Of a stretch of DNA of 20,008 nt, positions 15,605 through 20,008 are shown piece by piece. The translations under genes were made by a program, and so were the position numbers. Origin of the DNA: an uncultured Lachnospiraceae bacterium (GTDB lineage Bacteria; Bacillota; Clostridia; Lachnospirales; Lachnospiraceae); NCBI GenBank assembly GCA_910578605.1, contig CAJTQG010000050.1, positions 1-20,008 of the forward strand, written 5' to 3'. The notes beneath the pieces are model-generated. The model did no database searches. It was not told the origin of the DNA and saw only the letters and a program-made list of their open reading frames with translations. How positions within the stretch are numbered: position 1 is the stretch's first letter; every line of letters begins with the position of its first letter.

Positions 15605-16249
15605 GTGTTTACAGGTATTATAGAAGAAATAGGAAAAGTCAGTTATATTGCAAGGGGAGCAAAATCATCTGTATTGACAATACGATGCCGTACAGTGCTG
15701 GAGGATACAAAGGTAGGGGACAGCATTGCCGTAAATGGCGTATGTCTCACGGTAACATCAAAGTCAGAGGACAGCTTTCAGGCGGATGTGATGGCAGAAA
15801 CTATGAATAGAAGTATGCTGGGTACGCTGAGAAGCGGTGATGAGGTGAACTTAGAGAGAGCTATGGAGGCGGGAGGACGTTTTGGGGGACACATTGTTTC
15901 GGGCCATATTGACGGCTGTGGGACGGTAGTAAGTTTTGTTCCAGAGGATAATGCCGTCTGGGTTACAATAAAAGCGCCGGATTATATATTAAAATATGTG
16001 ATTGAGAAGGGATCCATTACTATGGATGGCATTAGCTTGACGGTTGCCTATGTAGATGACAAAGTTTTTAAGGTTTCAGTGATTCCCCATACAGGAGGGC
16101 ATACGACTCTGCTGGGTAAAAAGATAGGGGATATGATCAATCTGGAAAATGATATTATCGGAAAGTATGTAGATAAGCTGATGCACTGGGAAGATAAAGA
16201 AAAACAAGGAATTACGGTGGATTTTCTATCGCAGAACGGATTTGTTTGA
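15605..16249 (+). CDS. ribE: Riboflavin synthase alpha subunit
   Basis: This enzyme dismutates two 6,7-dimethyl-8-ribityllumazine molecules into riboflavin and the pyrimidine that RibH recycles. The true start is the GTG at 15605, giving the canonical MFTGIIEEIG, with GGAGG (15591-15595) 9 bases upstream. The frame is open to a GTG at 15587 that overlaps the ribD stop, but that would add six unusual residues. The 214-residue product has two lumazine-binding repeats (about 1-97 and 98-195), with NGVCLTV (44-50) in the first and DGISLTV (141-147) in the second. The inter-repeat motif is GGHIVSGHIDG (94-104). It follows ribD by 14 bases and is clearly co-transcribed. Length and motifs are normal for the trimeric bacterial enzyme. 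Confidence 0.96.
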   Translation: MFTGIIEEIGKVSYIARGAKSSVLTIRCRTVLEDTKVGDSIAVNGVCLTVTSKSEDSFQADVMAETMNRSMLGTLRSGDEVNLERAMEAGGRFGGHIVSGHIDGCGTVVSFVPEDNAVWVTIKAPDYILKYVIEKGSITMDGISLTVAYVDDKVFKVSVIPHTGGHTTLLGKKIGDMINLENDIIGKYVDKLMHWEDKEKQGITVDFLSQNGFV

Positions 16250-16283
16250 ACCAATACCTTGAAAGAACATCATGTAAAGAATG

Positions 16284-16329
16284 ATTCACAGCTACATTCG
16301 CAAAATCGCTGCAAAGCAGCTTTCTTTTT
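16284..16329 (+). repeat. Copy 2 of the intergenic repeat, with terminator-like tail
   Basis: Bases 16284-16322 match 8805-8843 at 33 of 39 positions. The hairpin GCTGC-AAA-GCAGC (16308-16320) is followed by TTTCTTTTT (16321-16329). This resembles a short, weak intrinsic terminator, which would lower transcription into ribBA. Confidence 0.55.
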
Positions 16330-16356
16330 GCTTATGAATGGCTTCTTCCCATTTAG

Positions 16357-16410
16357 ATTTATAAAAACAGTCTATATCAAGCAAGCTTAAACCCCCTGTT
16401 TTATATAAAT
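16357..16410 (+). repeat. AT-rich imperfect hairpin upstream of ribBA
   Basis: Arm 16357-16370 pairs with 16396-16410 over 14 base pairs with one bulged A, enclosing a 25-base loop that contains AAGCTT. No T-run follows. It is a possible mRNA-stability or regulatory structure; the function is unknown. Confidence 0.5.
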
Positions 16411-16520
16411 CTGCATGGCTCAATATGTTTACTCGCATAAATAGTGTAAGTCAAATGGATGTTGCAAATCCTGTTAATTGCAGGCTTTGAGGAAAGATAA
16501 GAACTGGAATGGAGGTTAAG

Positions 16521-17723
16521 ATGTCAGAATTTAATACAATTCCCCAATTGTTGGAGGATATAAAGGCGGGAAAAATTGTAGTAGTGTTGGACAATGAAAA
16601 CAGAGAAAATGAGGGAGATGTAATATGTGCCGCGGAGTTTGCCACTACAGAAAATGTGAATTTTATGGCAACCTGGGCAAAGGGGCTAATATGTATGCCC
16701 ATGTCTTTGGAATACACAAAAAAGCTGGATTTAGAACAGATGTGTAAGGTGAATACAGATAATCATTGTACAGCATTTACAGTTTCCATAGATTATGTGG
16801 ACACGACAACGGGAATTTCAGCCTATGAGAGAGGCTTGACAGCTAGAATGGCAGTGGAGGACGGTGCAAAGCCGGAGGATTTTAGAAGGCCAGGTCATAT
16901 GTTTCCTCTTCTGGCAAAGGATGGGGGAGTGATTGAGAGAGAAGGTCATACAGAAGCCACGGTAGATTTGGTGAGGCTGGCAGGCTGCAGACCAGTAGGT
17001 TTGTGCTGTGAAATTATGAAGGATGATGGAACGATGGCACGCAAGGAGGATTTGATTGATTTTGCAAAACTCCATGGGCTTAAAATTGGTACGATTCAGG
17101 ATTTGGTTCAATACCGCAAGGAGCATGAGATATTTGTGGAGTGTGTGGCAAAGGCAAAGATGCCAACCCGCTATGGCGAGTTTACCATATACGGATACAT
17201 CAATAAATTAAATGGGGAACATCATGTGGCTTTAGTAAAGGGAGATATTACAGACGGAGAGCCGGTGCTTTGCCGTGTTCACTCAGAATGCCTGACAGGG
17301 GATGCACTAGGCTCTGCAAGATGTGACTGTGGTCAGCAGTATGACGCCGCCATGAAGGCGATTGCAAAGGAAGGACGAGGTGTGCTGCTGTATATGCGGC
17401 AGGAAGGCAGAGGGATAGGACTTATCAATAAGATTCGTGCCTATGAGCTGCAGGATGGAGGACTGGATACCGTGGAGGCAAATATAAAACTTGGATTTCC
17501 TGAGGATGCCAGAGATTACACAATTGGCACGCAGATATTGGTGGATTTAGGATTAAAGAAACTGCGGCTGATGACAAACAATCCATCCAAGATATATGGA
17601 TTGAAGGGCTATGGGCTGGAAATTGTGGAGAGAGTACCTATAGAGATGGAATGGGGAGAGCATGATGCATTTTATATGCAGACGAAAAAGGATAAAATGG
17701 GTCATATTTTTATTCAGCACTAA
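16521..17723 (+). CDS. ribBA: Bifunctional RibBA: DHBP synthase / GTP cyclohydrolase II
   Basis: RibBA supplies both riboflavin precursors: 3,4-dihydroxy-2-butanone 4-phosphate from ribulose 5-phosphate, and the diaminopyrimidine from GTP. The start is ATG 16521 (MSEFNTIPQL), with GGAGG at 16511-16515. An upstream ATG at 16509 has no site of its own. Residues about 1-200 are RibB: DNENRENEGD (24-33) at the metal/substrate site, RRPGHMFPL and EGHTEATVDL (H143, E145). Residues about 205-400 are RibA: zinc cysteines C257, C268 and C270 in SECLTGDALGSARCDCG, RQEGRGIGL (293-301), and TNNPSKIYGLKGYG. Both active sites look complete and the 400-residue length is typical. It is separated from ribE by an unusual 271-base spacer and may be tuned separately. 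Confidence 0.97.
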   Translation: MSEFNTIPQLLEDIKAGKIVVVLDNENRENEGDVICAAEFATTENVNFMATWAKGLICMPMSLEYTKKLDLEQMCKVNTDNHCTAFTVSIDYVDTTTGISAYERGLTARMAVEDGAKPEDFRRPGHMFPLLAKDGGVIEREGHTEATVDLVRLAGCRPVGLCCEIMKDDGTMARKEDLIDFAKLHGLKIGTIQDLVQYRKEHEIFVECVAKAKMPTRYGEFTIYGYINKLNGEHHVALVKGDITDGEPVLCRVHSECLTGDALGSARCDCGQQYDAAMKAIAKEGRGVLLYMRQEGRGIGLINKIRAYELQDGGLDTVEANIKLGFPEDARDYTIGTQILVDLGLKKLRLMTNNPSKIYGLKGYGLEIVERVPIEMEWGEHDAFYMQTKKDKMGHIFIQH

Positions 17724-17814
17724 TCATATTTTATAGCAGGTCATTATATAGAAGAAAATATGATAAAAAGAAATAATAAAATATAAAAGAAAGATAAGAG
17801 AAAGGAAAAGAGAT

Positions 17815-18279
17815 ATGAGAGTATTAGAAGGAAAATTAGTAGTTGGAGATAGTGTAAAGGTAGGGATTGTAGCATCCAGATTTAATGAGTTTATAGTGTC
17901 AAAGTTAATTAGTGGTGCAGAGGACGGACTTGTGCGCCATGATGTAAAGGCGGACAATATTACATTGGCTTGGGTTCCGGGAGCGTTTGAGATTCCTGTA
18001 GCAGCAAAGAAGATGGCACAATCCGGAAAATTTGACGCAGTAATCTGTCTTGGAGCAGTGATTCGAGGGGCAACTAGCCATTATGATTATGTGTGTGCAG
18101 AGGTCTCTAAGGGAATTGCTGCAGTTAGTTTAGAGACGGGCGTGCCGGTTATGTTTGGAGTAGTGACAACAGATACGATTGAGCAGGCGATTGAACGTGC
18201 GGGAACAAAGGCAGGAAATAAAGGCTATGACTGTGCATTAGGTGCTATTGAGATGATTCAGTTGATGAAACAGCTTTAA
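17815..18279 (+). CDS. ribH: 6,7-dimethyl-8-ribityllumazine synthase
   Basis: This 154-residue enzyme condenses the ribitylaminopyrimidine with dihydroxybutanone phosphate to lumazine, the substrate of RibE. It normally assembles into an icosahedral or pentameric shell. Visible signatures are SRFNEFI (21-27), WVPGAFEIP (53-61), CLGAVIRGATSHYDYV (78-93, catalytic H89), VVTTDT (117-121 region) and ERAGTKAGNKG (127-137, phosphate-binding R128). The ATG is preceded by AAAGGAAAAGAGAT. It is the last gene of the operon, 91 bases after ribBA. It ends 15 bases from the convergent aroA stop. I see no strong terminator between the two genes. Confidence 0.97.
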   Translation: MRVLEGKLVVGDSVKVGIVASRFNEFIVSKLISGAEDGLVRHDVKADNITLAWVPGAFEIPVAAKKMAQSGKFDAVICLGAVIRGATSHYDYVCAEVSKGIAAVSLETGVPVMFGVVTTDTIEQAIERAGTKAGNKGYDCALGAIEMIQLMKQL

Positions 18280-18294
18280 TTTTTAACCCATGCT

Positions 18295-19611
18295 TTATGA
18301 GTGGTTTTGAATATCTCTGCACACTTGTTCTAGCACATCAAAATAATTTTCAAAGGTCTTTCTGCAGCATAGGGGATTGTCTATTGTAATATCCGGAATC
18401 CGGCAGCCAATCAAGGAAAAAGCCATTGCCATGCGGTGGTCTTCATAGGTTTGAATATGGCAGCCCAATGGAGTGCCTGGATGGATTCGAATGCCATCAG
18501 GGAGTTCCTGGCAGGATATGCCCATCCGTGAAAGCTCAGTGACAATTGCTTGAATGCGGTTGCTTTCCTGATAGCGTATATGTCCGATTCCGGTTATAGT
18601 GGTGGTGGATTTGGCAAAAGGAGCTAATGCAGCCAAAGTCATAGTCTGGTCAGAGCAACGGTTTAAATTCACTTCTCCAAATGTAAATCCATCCTTTGGG
18701 GGAAGAAGCTGGATGCCCTCCGGCGTATCTTTAAGGGAAGCGCCTCCTTGCTCTAATACATGGAGAAATTCAACGTCTCCCTGAAGAGAGTCAAAATGAA
18801 CATTCTGTACAATTCCGGAAATGCCCAGTAAAAATGCCAGGGCATAAAAATAACAGGCGGCAGAGATATCCGGTTCCACCTGGTAATCTAATGCTCTGTA
18901 AGTTTGGTTAGCATTTATTTTATAACCGTCACAGGTAGTCTGCAGCTCTACTCCAAATTGCTTCATCATTTTAGAAGTCATTTCAATGTAAGCTCTTCCA
19001 TGGGTGCCTTGAATGTGAATGGTAAAATCCTTTGGACTAAGCACGCTGGAAATCATCAGGGCGCTTAGAAACTGGCTGCTATGATTGATATCTACAGATA
19101 CATCATATTTTGTAATGCCATGTCCGGTCAAAAAAAACGGAAAACAGCCTTGTTGTTCCTTGTAGGTAATTTTTGTTCCCATTTCTTCTAGGGATGAGAG
19201 CAGGGCAGCCATTGGCCTCTTTCGCATCTGGGGGGAGGCATCCAAAAAAAAGGTACCAGAGGACATGCCTAGCATGGCGGTGAGAAATCTGGCGGCAGTT
19301 CCTGCGCTTCCAACATAAATGGAGCCTTCTGTCACAGGTAGGCTGCCATCACTGCCAGTGACGGTAACCGTTTGATTGGATTCATTTATTTTTACAGGGA
19401 ATCCCAAATCTTGAATACACTGTAAAAAGTGCCTAGAGTCATCACTAAACAGCACACCTTTCAGAGTGCTGGTTCCGTTTGCTAAGGCAGCCAGAAGAAG
19501 CGCCCTGTTTGTAATGCTTTTAGAACCAGGAACTTTAGCGGTGATGCAGGCATTTTCTTTTAATGCAGTAATAGGGGTGACTTTATATGTATTCATATTT
19601 TGTGATGTCAT
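18295..19611 (-). CDS. aroA: 3-phosphoshikimate 1-carboxyvinyltransferase (EPSP synthase)
   Basis: AroA joins shikimate 3-phosphate and phosphoenolpyruvate in the sixth step of chorismate synthesis. The 438-residue, two-lobed protein has PGSKSITNR (28-36, K31), GSAGTAARF (101-109), DINHSSQFLSALM, PDISAACYF (248-255), RCSDQTMTLAALAPFA (D321), RYQESNRI (E349) and EDHRMAM (390-396). These are the expected substrate and catalytic residues. In the PEP loop the Gly equivalent to E. coli G96 is kept (G104) while the P101 position is Phe (F109). The start at 19611 has GGAGG 12 bases upstream, a long spacing; M6 at 19596 is an alternative. It is a lone gene here, unrelated in pathway to its rib neighbours and convergent with ribH. 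A 30-codon ORF (19608-19700) overlaps its start. Confidence 0.96.
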   Translation of the reverse strand: MTSQNMNTYKVTPITALKENACITAKVPGSKSITNRALLLAALANGTSTLKGVLFSDDSRHFLQCIQDLGFPVKINESNQTVTVTGSDGSLPVTEGSIYVGSAGTAARFLTAMLGMSSGTFFLDASPQMRKRPMAALLSSLEEMGTKITYKEQQGCFPFFLTGHGITKYDVSVDINHSSQFLSALMISSVLSPKDFTIHIQGTHGRAYIEMTSKMMKQFGVELQTTCDGYKINANQTYRALDYQVEPDISAACYFYALAFLLGISGIVQNVHFDSLQGDVEFLHVLEQGGASLKDTPEGIQLLPPKDGFTFGEVNLNRCSDQTMTLAALAPFAKSTTTITGIGHIRYQESNRIQAIVTELSRMGISCQELPDGIRIHPGTPLGCHIQTYEDHRMAMAFSLIGCRIPDITIDNPLCCRKTFENYFDVLEQVCRDIQNHS

Positions 19612-19869
19612 ATTTTTTCATTTCCTCCATTTCCAATTGTGGCTTGAATCAAGTGTTGTCTAAATAATCTTGTGCCCTCAAGCTCATTAACATATCTCAT
19701 AACATGTATAATGAAGGGCTGAATATACTTTAGTTATTATCTCATGATATATATGTAATACAATATAATATAACACAATACAATACATTATAAGGGATGA
19801 AATGAAATAGGGCAACTTAAAACTTCATGACTTAAAGCTGGATGTGATAAGATAATCAAAAGGAACAAA
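19612..19869. other. AT-rich spacer upstream of aroA
   Basis: This spacer holds the aroA Shine-Dalgarno and a 30-codon minus-strand ORF whose stop overlaps the aroA ATG. A degenerate AATAC/AATAT tract (about 19756-19792) and a weak minus-strand promoter candidate (TTGTAT at 19763-19758, 16 bases, GATAAT at 19741-19736) are also present. I recognise no gene in it. Confidence 0.5.
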
Positions 19870-19898
19870 TTGACGGATTATACCAATCATGATATTAT
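19870..19898 (+). promoter_or_regulatory. Sigma-A promoter driving the c-di-GMP riboswitch transcript
   Basis: TTGACG (19870-19875), a 17-base spacer and TATTAT (19893-19898). Transcription would begin near 19905, about 20 bases before the riboswitch core. Confidence 0.75.
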
Positions 19899-19926
19899 GA
19901 ATAATATAAGTTGCACAATCTATACA

Positions 19927-20008
19927 ATATACAAAGGCAAACATGTGAAAACACATGGACGCAAAGCTGGGAGTCTACGGGGAAATACATAACCTATGAT
20001 AGTTCGGT
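19927..20008 (+). promoter_or_regulatory. c-di-GMP-I (GEMM-I) riboswitch, truncated by the window edge
   Basis: The aptamer shows GGCAAAC (19936-19942), then a 6-bp P2 helix CATGTG/CACATG (19942-19947 with 19952-19957) with an AAAA loop, and the invariant GGACGCAAAGC (19957-19967). The P3 arm follows with GTCTACGG and CTATGATAG. The 3' strand of P1, the expression platform and the controlled gene lie beyond base 20008. It would sense cyclic di-GMP. Whether it turns the downstream gene on or off cannot be told from this window. Confidence 0.9.

Larger units (their letters stand above)
16250..16520 (+). other. Unusual 271-base spacer inside the rib operon
   Basis: This spacer contains repeat copy 2 (16284-16322) with a weak hairpin and T-run, an AT-rich 14-bp hairpin (16357-16410) and the ribBA Shine-Dalgarno (16511-16515). 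I found no second FMN riboswitch and no clear sigma-A promoter. A TTG-started ORF of about 43 codons is open through the repeat, but it has no ribosome binding site. Confidence 0.6.

Noticed and set aside
16255..16389. Small TTG-started ORF of about 43 codons in the ribE/ribBA gap
   Set aside because: It runs through the repeat element and the hairpin, has no ribosome site, and is best explained as chance openness of the repeat.
1..20008. CRISPR arrays, tRNA/rRNA genes, insertion sequences, prophage genes
   Set aside because: No regularly spaced repeats, cloverleaf-like segments, transposase motifs or terminal inverted repeats were found in any spacer.

Overview
The window looks like a chromosomal segment of a low-GC Gram-positive bacterium of the Clostridia, most likely a gut Lachnospiraceae-type organism. 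The reasons are AT-rich spacers, strong GGAGG ribosome binding sites, frequent GTG and TTG starts, Cys-lipoboxes, a YesM/YesN-type two-component system, FMN and c-di-GMP-I riboswitches, and a ribD-ribE-ribBA-ribH operon. The assignment rests on gene style, not on a database match.

Layout. (1) 1-2564, minus strand: a cyclophilin-type peptidyl-prolyl isomerase, a HAD phosphatase-GNAT acetyltransferase fusion and a DUF624 (YesL-like) membrane protein form one apparent operon. It has a good sigma-A promoter at 2536-2564 and ends in a hairpin at 1-27. (2) 2590-11698, plus strand: a histidine kinase, an AraC-type response regulator, a solute-binding lipoprotein, a GH43 lipoprotein and a GH51 arabinofuranosidase lipoprotein, closed by a strong terminator at 11655-11698. 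This reads as a sensing and surface-degradation locus for an arabinose-containing polysaccharide (arabinan or arabinoxylan). No ABC permease is present. (3) 11872-13951, plus: a monocistronic GGDEF-EAL protein with a C-terminal LamG-like jelly roll and no visible membrane segment or signal peptide. (4) 13991-18279, plus: a promoter, FMN riboswitch and terminator, then ribD, ribE, ribBA and ribH, enough to make riboflavin from GTP and ribulose 5-phosphate apart from the pathway phosphatase. A 271-base spacer with a repeat copy and a long hairpin interrupts the operon between ribE and ribBA. (5) 18295-19611, minus: aroA (EPSP synthase), convergent with ribH. (6) 19870-20008, plus: a sigma-A promoter followed by a c-di-GMP-I (GEMM-I) riboswitch cut off by the window edge; its target gene lies outside.

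The points most worth a second look are the GGDEF-EAL-LamG architecture beside a polysaccharide locus and about 6 kb from a c-di-GMP riboswitch, the transporterless kinase/regulator/binding-protein/GH43/GH51 locus, the HAD-GNAT fusion, the jelly-roll-like insertion in the GH51 protein, and a 39-base repeat in two intergenic regions. I saw no tRNA, rRNA, CRISPR array, insertion sequence or phage gene.
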